A stretch of DNA of 64,000 bases from VBAS01 sp035318985 (GCA_035318985.1 DATHDP010000041.1:16578-80577); one strand, 5' to 3'. Shown: positions 43,881 to 52,836, numbered from the stretch's first letter. Numbers and translations are program-made. The notes: a model not told the origin generated them from the letters alone.

Positions 43881-43980
43881 GCTGCTAACATGGGGTTTTG
43901 CTCTATGGCGGCTTAACGAATAAATCCAGACAACAGAACTTAATTAACTTTACTCAGCAGCACTGTGAGTTGGCTGTAAT
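43881..43980 (+). repeat. Candidate attC-like inter-gene element including copy 2
   Basis: The roughly 100 bp after the lipoprotein stop starts CTGCTAACATGGGGTTTTGC and ends CAGCACTGTGAGTTGGCTGT (copy 2 at 43958-43980). The start and end are loosely inverse (TGCTAAC versus GTTGGCT). Length and geometry resemble integron attC sites, but the consensus fit is imperfect. Confidence 0.35.
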
Positions 43981-44016
43981 ACTCTTATAACATTCCTGCC
44001 TTTTAAACAACCTCAA

Positions 44017-44232
44017 ATGCCGAGAGACGAAAGACAAAAAAGAGACTTGCACGCCCTAGATGAAAATGGAATGTTGTTGTGTAATCCTCGAGATAAAGAA
44101 GCTGCTCATCGGGCTCAGACTGAAAGGATAGCCACCGATAATTGGAAAGCGGTAACGTGCGGCAAATGCCTATCATTGATCTATAAACGCAACAAGGCTC
44201 TGAGAGAAGGTAAAGAAGTCAGCAAGCTGTGA
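44017..44232 (+). CDS. Small Cys-containing hypothetical protein
   Basis: A 71-residue basic protein with L-L-C-N-P and T-C-G-K-C-L-S motifs that could bind a metal ion. It ends inside copy 3 of the GCTGTGAGTTAGC element (the stop TGA lies within it), so its C-terminus S-K-L is encoded by the repeat. No recognised family. It may be a mobile passenger gene, which is inference. Confidence 0.5.
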   Translation: MPRDERQKRDLHALDENGMLLCNPRDKEAAHRAQTERIATDNWKAVTCGKCLSLIYKRNKALREGKEVSKL

Positions 44233-44247
44233 GCTAGCGGTCATTTT
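44221..44247 (+). repeat. Recurring GCTGTGAGTTAGC element, copy 3
   Basis: AGCAAGCTGTGAGCTAGCGGTCATTTT spans the end of the 71-residue gene and its downstream flank. It matches copy 1 at most positions. Confidence 0.6.
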
Positions 44248-44283
44248 ACATACACACAACCGAGAATAGAAATTTGTACAGAA

Positions 44284-45054
44284 GTGAAAGCAAGAAACAT
44301 CATACCAGGCAAAAAAATTACAAAGTATGTAGATAGAATACTGGTTATTGAACACAGGCAAATTACATCTCCATTTATTTTACCACTATACGCAAATGGT
44401 GTTCCTACCATACTTTTTAAATCAGTAAGAGGAAAACTTGGGAATGAGAATTCACACCATCTCACATTATTCGGACAAACTGTTTTACCTGAATCGTTGA
44501 CTTTAACGGATGAGTTCACTTTGATCGCTTACTTCTTTAAGCCTTACACATTGTTAACTCTTTTCGGAGTGTTAGCACAGGAATTAACTGACAGGCCAAT
44601 TGACCTGAATTTATTATCCCTCCAAAGATCTATTGAACTGCAGGAAAGATTATTGAACGCCGGCTCTGTTGAGGATATGATCATCTTATTGGATGATTTT
44701 ATTTTTAATTTAATAGCCAACGCTAAAACTGGATCCCCGATAATAAAATTTGCAACAACCCAAATCGCAAATGATCCTTCTAAAGAATCGCTGGTCGCTG
44801 TTCAAAAGGAATTACATATCACTGAAAGAACTTTTCAAAGAATGTTCGAAAGAAATATTGGCATAGCTCCTAATCTTTACCGGCGGATATGTCAATTCAA
44901 TTCAGCTTTTACTCAATTAAATGATCGAAGGCATCACAAATTATCAGATATCGCATTTCAAAATGGATATGCAGATCAAAGCCATTACATCAGGTCATTC
45001 AGGGAGTTTACCAATATTACTCCTAAAGAGTATCTCCGATTTGGTGAAGAGTAA
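44284..45054 (+). CDS. AraC family transcriptional regulator
   Basis: A 256-residue protein, GTG start at 44284. The N-terminal domain (about 1-125) resembles the DUF6597-type sensor region (L-P-L-Y-A-N-G-V-P-T-I-L-F). The C-terminal AraC DNA-binding domain (about 155-256) has two helix-turn-helix units, including L-H-I-T-E-R-T-F-Q-R-M-F and L-S-D-I-A-F-Q-N-G-Y-A-D-Q-S-H-Y-I-R-S-F-R-E-F. The ligand is unknown; the target may be the downstream VOC gene. Confidence 0.85.
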   Translation: MKARNIIPGKKITKYVDRILVIEHRQITSPFILPLYANGVPTILFKSVRGKLGNENSHHLTLFGQTVLPESLTLTDEFTLIAYFFKPYTLLTLFGVLAQELTDRPIDLNLLSLQRSIELQERLLNAGSVEDMIILLDDFIFNLIANAKTGSPIIKFATTQIANDPSKESLVAVQKELHITERTFQRMFERNIGIAPNLYRRICQFNSAFTQLNDRRHHKLSDIAFQNGYADQSHYIRSFREFTNITPKEYLRFGEE

Positions 45055-45101
45055 AAATGATTTTGTCGGGTTTGTTCTATTTTAACGCTCCTTCCCTGCT
45101 A

Positions 45102-45109
45102 TATTTTTG
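45102..45109 (+). promoter_or_regulatory. Bacteroidota-type -7 box upstream of the VOC gene
   Basis: TATTTTTG fits TAnnTTTG and lies 15 bp before the ATG at 45125. The nearest TTG is 27 bp upstream, beyond the normal spacing. Confidence 0.35.
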
Positions 45110-45124
45110 AACAAAATTTAAATT

Positions 45125-45547
45125 ATGAAAAAAGAAATTTATCCATGCTTATGGTTTGATGGGCAAGCCAAAGCTGCAGCAGAACACTATTGTTCAATTT
45201 TTAAAGACTCAAAAATAACAGCAGAAAACCCCATTGTCGTGACTTTTGAATTGAAAGGAAACAAGTTTATGGCGTTGAACGGTGGACCCAAATACAAATT
45301 CACACCTGCAACATCTTTTGTAATTGAATGTGATTCTCAAACTGAAATAGATCACTATTGGGAAAAATTAGGCGAGGGTGGCAAATATGATCAGTGTGGC
45401 TGGCTTGATGATAAATTTGGAGTATCCTGGCAAATTGTACCTGCAATATTAGGAAAGCTGATGTCTGACCCCGCAAGAGCGCCAAGAGTAGTTGAGGCGT
45501 TTATGAAAATGTCAAAGTTTGACATTCAGCAGTTGGAAAACGCATAA
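45125..45547 (+). CDS. VOC family protein (PhnB-like)
   Basis: A 140-residue protein of the glyoxalase/bleomycin-resistance/dioxygenase fold, 3-demethylubiquinone-type subgroup. It shows P-C-L-W-F-D-G-Q-A-K-A-A-A-E-H-Y near the start and F-M-A-L-N-G-G-P near 51, with C-G-W-L-D-D-K-F-G-V-S-W-Q-I-V-P near 98, all typical of PhnB-like proteins. Reaction unknown. It follows the AraC gene by 70 bp. Confidence 0.87.
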   Translation: MKKEIYPCLWFDGQAKAAAEHYCSIFKDSKITAENPIVVTFELKGNKFMALNGGPKYKFTPATSFVIECDSQTEIDHYWEKLGEGGKYDQCGWLDDKFGVSWQIVPAILGKLMSDPARAPRVVEAFMKMSKFDIQQLENA

Positions 45548-45687
45548 ATAAATTCCGAAAGATGAGGAAAAATATTCCAGGAAGACAAGTATGAAAACAA
45601 TAATGGCAGCCGTGGGTCACGATCAGTAAAACAAAATATAAATTAATTACATTGCGCCCTGCAACTCTTTGAACATAATCGCAGGTA

Positions 45688-47247
45688 ATGGATCTTATTA
45701 AACGGCAAGCACGGTATTATTTTTTGTCATTTCTCAAGCATGATTTCAAAGCAAGCATCACTGTCTTCTTTGTTGCCTTGCCTCTTTGTCTCGGTATTTC
45801 TTTAGCATCAGGTGCCCCACTCTATTCTGGTTTAATTTCCGGCATCATCGGAGGTATTGTTGTTGGCCTTATCAGCAAATCACATTTAAGTGTCAGCGGG
45901 CCTGCTGCTGGTCTTACAGCTATTTCCGCTGGTGCCATTACAGAACTTGGCAGTCTTCAAATATTTTTTCTTGCAGTTGCAGTTGCTGGTGTTATTCAAT
46001 TATTGTTGGGTGTTTTCAAACTTGGCGGGTTTACACATTTTATTCCTTCAGCAGTCATTAAAGGAATGCTGGCGGGTATTGGAATCATCCTTATTGCAAA
46101 ACAAATTCCTTTGGTGCTTGGTTATGATGAAGCATCCTTCTGGACAAAAGAATTGTTTAATATCATTACATTAAAAAATGCATTCAGTCATGCAAAGAAT
46201 ATTTATTATCATTCTTCAAAAGGCGCAATTGTAATTGCCATTGCTTCGCTTGCTGTGTTGATAGCATGGAAGAAAGCAATGGCAAAGAGATTTCCGTTCA
46301 TTCCTACTTCATTTCTTGTTGTAGTATTCGGAACTTTGCTGGCATTTTTATCTCAACAATTTATCCCATCCTTGGCATTAAAGCCACAACAATTTGTCAA
46401 CCTTCCATCGAATTTATTTTCCGATATAAAACTTCCTGACTACCGTTCTATTTTCAGCAATACTGACATTATAAAGAATGCAGTTGTGATTTGCATTGTT
46501 GCTACGCTTGAGACTTTATTAAGCATTGAAGCAATTGATAAAATTGATCTGTACAACCGCATTACTCCTCAAAACCGTGAGCTTGTTGCCCAGGGAACCG
46601 CAAATATCTTAAGTGGTCTCCTGGGAGGGTTACCAATAACAGCTGTTATTGTGAGAAGCTCCGCCAATGCAGAAGCTGATGCCAGAACAAAACTTTCAGC
46701 CATCTTTCACGGTATCTGGTTACTCGTTCTTGTATTTTTCGCTGCTTCTATACTGAATATGATCCCTTATTGTGTTTTGGCTGTTATTCTGATCCGTACA
46801 GGTTATAACCTTGCAAAGCCACGCATGATCGCTGCGGTTTATAAATTGGGCAGAGAACAGTTCCTTCCCTTTATTGTAACCATTGTTGCTATGTTATTTA
46901 CTGACCTGCTTGTCGGCGTTGGTATCGGCATTGCCTACTCCTGTTATTTTATTTTTAAGAATACCTACAAAGCGGGTTATACGCTGGAAACAAAAACAGA
47001 AGGACATATCACGCATTATTATTTTAACCTGGCTATCAATGTCAGCTTTATCAATAAAAAAAGGATCAAAGATCAATTAGAAAAAATTCCGAATTATTCA
47101 GTCGTGCATATAGAAGGATCTCATAGCGTTTATATTGATTATGATGTATCGGAAATAATCAATGAGTTCAAAACAAAAGCAAAACATAAGCATATTGAGT
47201 TACATTTATCTGGTATCCCGGAAGTAGAAACAATCAGTGCACACTAA
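45688..47247 (+). CDS. SulP family inorganic anion transporter
   Basis: A 519-residue membrane transporter with about 11-14 helices and a C-terminal STAS-like domain (about 445-519; V-V-H-I-E-G-S-H-S-V-Y-I-D-Y-D). Conserved features are V-A-L-P-L-C-L-G-I-S-L-A-S-G near the start and L-G-G-L-P-I-T-A-V-I-V-R-S-S-A-N-A near 312. It may carry sulfate or bicarbonate. No carbonic anhydrase gene is adjacent. It overlaps an upstream-extended frame of the next gene, which actually starts later. Confidence 0.9.
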   Translation: MDLIKRQARYYFLSFLKHDFKASITVFFVALPLCLGISLASGAPLYSGLISGIIGGIVVGLISKSHLSVSGPAAGLTAISAGAITELGSLQIFFLAVAVAGVIQLLLGVFKLGGFTHFIPSAVIKGMLAGIGIILIAKQIPLVLGYDEASFWTKELFNIITLKNAFSHAKNIYYHSSKGAIVIAIASLAVLIAWKKAMAKRFPFIPTSFLVVVFGTLLAFLSQQFIPSLALKPQQFVNLPSNLFSDIKLPDYRSIFSNTDIIKNAVVICIVATLETLLSIEAIDKIDLYNRITPQNRELVAQGTANILSGLLGGLPITAVIVRSSANAEADARTKLSAIFHGIWLLVLVFFAASILNMIPYCVLAVILIRTGYNLAKPRMIAAVYKLGREQFLPFIVTIVAMLFTDLLVGVGIGIAYSCYFIFKNTYKAGYTLETKTEGHITHYYFNLAINVSFINKKRIKDQLEKIPNYSVVHIEGSHSVYIDYDVSEIINEFKTKAKHKHIELHLSGIPEVETISAH

Positions 47248-47257
47248 AAAAATTGTT

Positions 47258-47587
47258 ATGCAACTATCCTCGTTCCCTTTTCAAACCTTAGACTGGTCGT
47301 CCATTTCCAGTGAGGAACATACAGGTGAAACCGGTGTTGCTTATTGGCAGGTATTTATGATGGGTGAAATACGTGTAAGAAAAGTTGAATATTCCGCAGG
47401 TTATAAAGCCGATCATTGGTGTAAGAAAGGCCATATTATTCTTTGTACCGAAGGAGAAATGGACACAGAATTAGATGATGGTCGCACCATGAAACTCACT
47501 ACGGGCATGACGTATTTTGTTGGTGATGATTGTGAAGCACACCGAACATTGACAAAAAACGGCTGTAAGCTTTTTATCGTTGATTAG
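47258..47587 (+). CDS. Small cupin-fold protein, DHxC motif
   Basis: A 109-residue single-cupin protein. D-H-W-C-K-K-G-H near residue 52 and E-G-E-M-D-T-E-L near 66 are typical of the short cupins annotated with a DHCW motif. A GTG at 47237 overlaps the SulP end; the ATG at 47258 is preferred. Metal binding by the histidines is plausible. Function unknown. Confidence 0.75.
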   Translation: MQLSSFPFQTLDWSSISSEEHTGETGVAYWQVFMMGEIRVRKVEYSAGYKADHWCKKGHIILCTEGEMDTELDDGRTMKLTTGMTYFVGDDCEAHRTLTKNGCKLFIVD

Positions 47588-47624
47588 TTAGAAAATAATT
47601 CAGCAATAGAAACGTTTTACAACC

Positions 47625-48146
47625 ATGAAAAACCTGCTACTATTCCTTTTGATCTCAGTCCTAACCTTAACCTCCGCAGCTCAAAATCCATCGGAATTAG
47701 GCGCTGGGTATATGAAGCCGATGGGCAAAGGATATAAAAGCAATATCGTCGGGGTTCATTATGAAAGCTTCAATAACAAAACCAGTTTCAGTATTGGTAT
47801 CACGTACCATTTTTCAGCAAGAGATTCTTATGGTGGCTTCAAAGGTTATGGGATGTGGGCAGGTTTCAGAAAAAGCTTTGGAGACAATATCAGTGGCAGC
47901 GATGGATTTATCGGTTTAAGAGCATTATTTGCATTCGAAAATTATGAAGGGAAAACGAATCTTGGCAGTTTGATGTTTACTCCTATTGGTGAAGTAGGTT
48001 GGCATTTTCTTTTTGACGATCATTTTTTCACAACTCCATCAATTGGCTATGGATACCAAATAAAAGTAACCAAAGAAAATAATACAAGAGACCAGGATGA
48101 AGGCGGAAGAATAATTCCTGGTCTTGCTGCAGGGTATAGATTGTAA
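47625..48146 (+). CDS. Small outer-membrane-like secreted protein
   Basis: A 173-residue protein with a signal peptide (cut after S-A-A-Q) and alternating-strand sequence rich in Gly, Tyr and Phe (Y-G-G-F-K-G-Y-G-M-W-A-G-F-R), ending in a Y-R-L terminal strand. This fits a small eight-stranded beta-barrel of the outer membrane. No family recognised. It is convergent with the APC permease. Confidence 0.72.
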   Translation: MKNLLLFLLISVLTLTSAAQNPSELGAGYMKPMGKGYKSNIVGVHYESFNNKTSFSIGITYHFSARDSYGGFKGYGMWAGFRKSFGDNISGSDGFIGLRALFAFENYEGKTNLGSLMFTPIGEVGWHFLFDDHFFTTPSIGYGYQIKVTKENNTRDQDEGGRIIPGLAAGYRL

Positions 48147-48166
48147 AATAAAATATCAGGCTACTT

Positions 48167-49582
48167 TTAATTCTGACTACTGACTTCCGACTCCCGACTT
48201 TTCTTTTTCCTATTGAACCAATACCACATCGGCACACCGCTAAGCATTAAGATCAAACCAAAACCAGCTTCTCTCGGTTTTGTAGCAATTGTATTCACAA
48301 ACAAACCTGCAGCAATAATAATTACTATAGCTGGTACAACAGGATAACCCCAAACCTTATAAGGGCGAGATGCATCAGGCATTTTTTTCCTTAATATAAA
48401 AACGCCAAGTGCTGTAGCTCCGTAAAAAAGAAACATAACGAAGATGATCATGTCTGTAAGCTGATCAAATGTTCCTGATAAGACAAGAAGGCAAGCCCAT
48501 ACACATTGCATTAAAAGTGAATTACGGGGCACCGCATATTTATTCAATTCACCAGCCTTCTTAAAGAACAAACCTTCTTTTGCCATTGCATAATACACAC
48601 GGCAACTTGTAATAACTGTTGCATGATTGCAACCAAGCGTAGTTACAAGAATCAGGATCGCAATAAACATTTCACCATTCCTTCCCCAGAAAATTTTTAC
48701 CGCTTCAATAGCTGCAATTTGATTTCCTGATGCTGTCACCTGCTCAAGACTTTCAATTGGAAGTAATGAGAGATACGCAGTATTTACAAGCAGATACATA
48801 CAAATAATTATAATCACACCGATCGCAATACCACGGGGAATATTTTTATTTGCATTTTTTGCTTCGCCTCCAATAAAACCAACCGATGCCCATCCCTGGT
48901 AAGCCCAGAATGCAGAGAGCATAGCTGTAAATATAGCACTGAATGTTATTGGCTTATTATCGGTTGTTTCCATCTTAAAGGCCATTCCCAAATTTGATTC
49001 ATGACTTGTGAGACCGAAAGCTATAATGGTAAATAAACCTGCAAAAACTAATAATAAAATACCTGTGCCAAGCCATGCACCAGTTTTTAACCCTTTACTG
49101 TTGATCCATGTAAGAAGTAAGATCAATACAATGGCTGCAAATTTTACATTGAAATTTTTAAAAGGGTAAAATATTTCGCCAATATTATAACCTGAAAGTG
49201 ATTCAAGCATTGGTGGTAAATGAACAATGCTGTTCAATGATTCTGCAAACACATAAGCAAGCGATGAGATCGCGGCGGTCTGCATAACAGTAAACGTCGA
49301 CCAACCAAACTGGAAAGCAAAAAATCTATTGTAGATCTTTTTGTAATAAGCATAATCGCCACCCGTATCTGCCAGCAGACCGGCAACTTCAGCATAGCTT
49401 AATGCACCAAACAAACTAACTATACCGGCGATCACCCATGCAACCAATACCCAACCGGATGAATGTAATGTATCGGCCATCGGCGCTACTTTTTTGTAGA
49501 CGCCAGAACCGATCACATTGGCAATGACAAAAACAATAATAAGCTTTAATCCAAGGGTTCGGTTAAGTTGTTGGGTGGCCAT
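48167..49582 (-). CDS. APC superfamily amino-acid permease
   Basis: A 471-residue transporter with twelve predicted helices. The N-terminal I-V-F-V-I-A-N-V-I-G-S-G-V-Y-K-K is the unwound TM1 substrate-binding stretch, and Y-A-E-V-A-G-L-L-A-D-T-G-G-D-Y-A-Y-Y-K fits the LAT/APC branch. The last ten residues (S-R-E-S-E-V-S-S-Q-N) are encoded by a heptamer repeat. It faces the OMP-like gene. Confidence 0.88.
   Translation of the reverse strand: MATQQLNRTLGLKLIIVFVIANVIGSGVYKKVAPMADTLHSSGWVLVAWVIAGIVSLFGALSYAEVAGLLADTGGDYAYYKKIYNRFFAFQFGWSTFTVMQTAAISSLAYVFAESLNSIVHLPPMLESLSGYNIGEIFYPFKNFNVKFAAIVLILLLTWINSKGLKTGAWLGTGILLLVFAGLFTIIAFGLTSHESNLGMAFKMETTDNKPITFSAIFTAMLSAFWAYQGWASVGFIGGEAKNANKNIPRGIAIGVIIIICMYLLVNTAYLSLLPIESLEQVTASGNQIAAIEAVKIFWGRNGEMFIAILILVTTLGCNHATVITSCRVYYAMAKEGLFFKKAGELNKYAVPRNSLLMQCVWACLLVLSGTFDQLTDMIIFVMFLFYGATALGVFILRKKMPDASRPYKVWGYPVVPAIVIIIAAGLFVNTIATKPREAGFGLILMLSGVPMWYWFNRKKKSRESEVSSQN
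48172..48199. repeat. Heptamer tandem array, four NNNGACT units
   Basis: TCTGACT, ACTGACT, TCCGACT and CCCGACT are four adjacent 7-bp units (28 bp). On the minus strand they encode the final residues of the APC permease. The array length equals that of the GATTTNN array at 25649-25676, though the sequences differ. Confidence 0.7.
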
Positions 49583-49605
49583 ATTTTCTTTTTGTGATGC
49601 TAATA

Positions 49606-50103
49606 TTACATCTTTTCATCAGCACTTGGACCATACATTCCCGGAACAGGAACATTAAGTAAACGCAGGTAAACCGACAATTGACCGCGGTGATGAAACA
49701 AATGATTGAAAGCCCAGCCACGTATAGACACTTTTTTGGGCAAGGTGAACATTACCTGATCTCCTCTTCTTGCTGTCCAAGGGTTATCAAAGTCTTCATC
49801 AGACATATTATTCAGATCGGAGATGGCTTTATCAAGATATAATTGAAAAGTCGCTATCAGCTCTTCTTGCGTATTTGCATCGGGCAAGGTTTTATAATCT
49901 TTCATAAAATCGAAATCATCGATATGAATTATACTGGATGCCCAATGAGGCGTATTAGCTACATGCGTTGCCAGGTGGCCAAGCGTCATCGACTTTTCAT
50001 GCGGCTTCCAGTCTTTTTTATCCATTGGAACTTTCTCCAACATTTTTTTTGTCATGGATGATTCGTGTTTCAACTCAGCGATTAAAGCCTCTTTGGTAGC
50101 CAT
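49606..50103 (-). CDS. DinB family protein
   Basis: A 165-residue four-helix-bundle protein. M-T-L-G-H-L-A-T-H-V-A and the C-terminal F-N-H-L-F-H-H-R-G-Q-L-S-V-Y-L-R supply the metal-binding histidines of the DinB/YfiT superfamily. These are thiol-dependent transferases or of unknown role; DNA-damage induction is not implied. It is in the same direction as the LysE and APC genes. Confidence 0.85.
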   Translation of the reverse strand: MATKEALIAELKHESSMTKKMLEKVPMDKKDWKPHEKSMTLGHLATHVANTPHWASSIIHIDDFDFMKDYKTLPDANTQEELIATFQLYLDKAISDLNNMSDEDFDNPWTARRGDQVMFTLPKKVSIRGWAFNHLFHHRGQLSVYLRLLNVPVPGMYGPSADEKM

Positions 50104-50158
50104 AGATTTTTATTTAGTTACAATGTTATGAATTCTTTTAAACAACTACATTTTCCAT

Positions 50159-50869
50159 TTATAGTTTATTCACCACCTTTTCTTCCATATTTTTTTCCAA
50201 TCCATGTGTCACTTCTTCCGGGTGTTGCATTTTATGCTTTGTATCTTTTTTCTTTGACATTTTCCAAATTTGAATAATAGCAGTTATTAAAAAAATGCTG
50301 CCTATCACCCAATTCATAACCTGGTGACTGTTTTGCAATTTGCCTGCAACGATACGACCACCAAAAATAAAAACGCAATTTCCCAGAAGTGTGCCAAATC
50401 CAATACCAACAATGTAAAAATTATAATGATTGTTTACTGGCAATAGAATTTTTTTTGTAAGAAGAACAGTACTCCAGCCAAACCAAAAAGGGATTTGCGC
50501 CGGGCTAACAGCACTCATAGAAAATCCGAGCACAATTTTTGGAAGCGTACTGCTAAGCACAACACTTTCTTTGACCGATGGGCTCATTGCGGCGTAAAAA
50601 CTGGAAGCTGCAAGGATCAATACTATCAGCAGTGTTACCCATTCGAGTATTTTAAAAAGAAACTCCCGCTTGCGAACCCAATCCATTGCTACCAATGAAA
50701 GACGTACGTAGATCATTTCGGCAATTAATGAACCTATTGAAAATAGCGTAGCCTGCATTATTCCATCGCTGATGCTTATTTGCATAGCAGCAATATTCAA
50801 TGTTCCCAATGGCAGTGAACCGAGGAAACTAATGAGCATACCGATAAAAAAAATTTTTGCTAATCGCAC
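50159..50869 (-). CDS. LysE family translocator
   Basis: A 236-residue protein with six membrane helices. The opening G-M-L-I-S-F-L-G-S-L-P-L-G-T-L-N-I and S-I-G-S-L-I-A-E-M-I-Y-V-R match the LysE/RhtB amino-acid exporters. A lysine-rich cytoplasmic tail (about 205-236) is an extension. Exported substrate unknown. Confidence 0.8.
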   Translation of the reverse strand: MRLAKIFFIGMLISFLGSLPLGTLNIAAMQISISDGIMQATLFSIGSLIAEMIYVRLSLVAMDWVRKREFLFKILEWVTLLIVLILAASSFYAAMSPSVKESVVLSSTLPKIVLGFSMSAVSPAQIPFWFGWSTVLLTKKILLPVNNHYNFYIVGIGFGTLLGNCVFIFGGRIVAGKLQNSHQVMNWVIGSIFLITAIIQIWKMSKKKDTKHKMQHPEEVTHGLEKNMEEKVVNKL

Positions 50870-50945
50870 GAATGCGAATGTACAAACTAACAGTTAAGAT
50901 AAATAAGTGGATGCTTGAAACTAAACCGGGGAGGCAAGAAGCTAT

Positions 50946-51488
50946 TTAGCTTTTCTTAGCAAAAATGGAAAGCTCCACACTTAGTTCGTCAGACATTGAA
51001 AAACTTTTACCTCCCACACCAAAATCCAGGCGGTTCAATTTAAATTCTCCATCGAAAAGGATACCGCCGTCTTTGCTTGTTTGCTTAAAAGGGAAGCTAA
51101 TTTCTTTTGAAGTATTTTTTATGGTAATAACGCCAAACATAAAAAGATAGCCTTCTTTATTTGTGGTCGTGATCTTTGTAGATCTAAAAGTGAGCTTAGG
51201 ATATTTTTCTACATCGAAGTATTCTTCTTTTCTTAAATGATTATCTCTTGCCTCCATATCAGTGTCTACTGTTTTTGCATCAACGCTTACATTAAAACTG
51301 GCGCTAGCAAGATTTGCAGGATCGAATATTACAGTACCGGTAAGCCCTTCAAACGTGCCGCCGGTATTAATACCAAAATTCTTTATAACAAACCGAACTT
51401 TCGAACCAGCATCTGTCGGAGTATAATTTTGACCAAATGCAGTAACAACACAGAATAGGGCTATCGCGGTTAAAACTTTTTTAATCAT
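50946..51488 (-). CDS. YceI family secreted protein
   Basis: A 180-residue protein with a signal peptide (MIKKVLTAIALFCVVTAFGQ). The lipocalin-like YceI fold is supported by S-K-V-R-F-V-I-K-N-F-G, D-T-D-M-E-A-R-D-N-H-L-R-K-E-E-Y-F-D-V-E-K-Y-P-K-L-T-F-R-S and the closing strands. Family members bind amphiphilic isoprenoids in the periplasm. It is in the minus-strand group from ATP-grasp to APC. Confidence 0.9.
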   Translation of the reverse strand: MIKKVLTAIALFCVVTAFGQNYTPTDAGSKVRFVIKNFGINTGGTFEGLTGTVIFDPANLASASFNVSVDAKTVDTDMEARDNHLRKEEYFDVEKYPKLTFRSTKITTTNKEGYLFMFGVITIKNTSKEISFPFKQTSKDGGILFDGEFKLNRLDFGVGGKSFSMSDELSVELSIFAKKS

Positions 51489-51606
51489 ATAGGGTCATTT
51501 ATCCTTTACGTTAGGTTAGAACGTTTTTTCGTAAAAAACCGTTGCTTTTGCGCTCAAAAATTTTAAGTTTAACAAATTATAATTTTAAAAAAGTGGGGAT
51601 TTGACA

Positions 51607-52650
51607 TTAATCAAACTCTTCAAGCTGTTTGAAGTGACGCTTTGCTTGTTTTAAGAAATCACGACCTTTTTTAAATGGCCAGTATGGAGTTCCATGTTCA
51701 TGGTTGTATTTGCTTATTTCAAACAGGACTTTCCAGTGTTTTAGAATTTCCCGGTATGCCTGCCAGAGGGTAAGTCCCGCATCATATATATGATTGGGCT
51801 CTGCGCCACAACCATTGAACTCTAATATTGAATAATTCTTTCCTTCTTTCAATTCATCAAGTGATACACATTTTACATCATAGCGGCCATAATAAAATTT
51901 ATCGGTGTAATGACTTATGTCATCAAAGACCTTATGCAATTTTTCATCTGCAAGATGATGAAGATCGATAAATCTTGCGCCACGGTTATGGTTGCCTGCA
52001 TAAGAAAGATAAAAGTGCTGGTCTTTTTTCAACACTCTATCCAATCGATGTTCATGCCGGTGCTTCATTTCTTCCAGGCGATATTTAGCCCGCGGATGTT
52101 GCAGGATCAATTCTAATAATGTTGATCGGCCATCGCCATAATCTTCCAGCAATTCTTTTTGTATCAATCCGCTGATGGTTCCTTTTTGCTGCGTGGGATG
52201 ACGGTAATAAAAAATACTTAGTTCTACCGGCAGATCGATCAACTCCTGCACAATATATTCTACAGGAATTCTTTCATGATATTTTTTTAACTGTTCGTCA
52301 TTATCAATTTTTCTGAAAAGAATTCCTTTCATGCCAATATCTGGCTTTACAATAAATGGATAACTGAATCCATTTTCAATTATTTTTTTCTTTACCTCTT
52401 CAAAAGAAAGATCGTGAAGAATGTAAGTTGTCCGGGGAAAAGAAGATGGAGGTAATTGGTCATACATTTCTTTTTTACTTTCGCCTTCGAAACCGCCAAA
52501 AGTCAATGTTGGGTTTGAAGGGCTAAAGAACCAAACAGATCTTGCACGCAAACAATACCATGCCCAAACAAAACTAATGGGAAAATAGAGGACAGAAAAT
52601 GGCCACAACTCCCAATTAGTGATCTTTGAAAAAAACTTTTTTACACTCAT
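51607..52650 (-). CDS. ATP-grasp domain protein (D-alanine ligase-like)
   Basis: A 347-residue protein with an N-terminal amphipathic or membrane-like segment (about 14-36), then ATP-grasp hallmarks: F-I-V-K-P-D-I-G-M-K-G near 97, V-Q-E-L-I-D near 133 and the metal-binding I-L-E-F-N-G-C-G-A-E-P-N-H-I near 275. Such enzymes join a carboxylate to an amine or thiol with ATP. The family is common but uncharacterised in Bacteroidota. It is the last gene before the CCG Fe-S gene. Confidence 0.78.
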   Translation of the reverse strand: MSVKKFFSKITNWELWPFSVLYFPISFVWAWYCLRARSVWFFSPSNPTLTFGGFEGESKKEMYDQLPPSSFPRTTYILHDLSFEEVKKKIIENGFSYPFIVKPDIGMKGILFRKIDNDEQLKKYHERIPVEYIVQELIDLPVELSIFYYRHPTQQKGTISGLIQKELLEDYGDGRSTLLELILQHPRAKYRLEEMKHRHEHRLDRVLKKDQHFYLSYAGNHNRGARFIDLHHLADEKLHKVFDDISHYTDKFYYGRYDVKCVSLDELKEGKNYSILEFNGCGAEPNHIYDAGLTLWQAYREILKHWKVLFEISKYNHEHGTPYWPFKKGRDFLKQAKRHFKQLEEFD

Positions 52651-52836
52651 TTATAGCAGGCAAAAATATAGCTTGAATGCCAGTATCTGTTTTTTTACAA
52701 TGGTATTTTAGGATTATTTTTAAAAGCTGTAGCCTTACCGAAAAGAAATTTATTTGATTAATATTGTATCGTTGACGATCTATCTGTTTAAACTAATTCT
52801 CTTTAATGATCCATTTAAACTTTTGAGATAATAATT

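Noticed and set aside
47598..47611. ATTCAGCAATAGAA shared with 43292-43305, as another repeat copy
   Set aside because: A 14-base match alone is expected by chance in a 64-kb AT-rich sequence; the flanks do not match.
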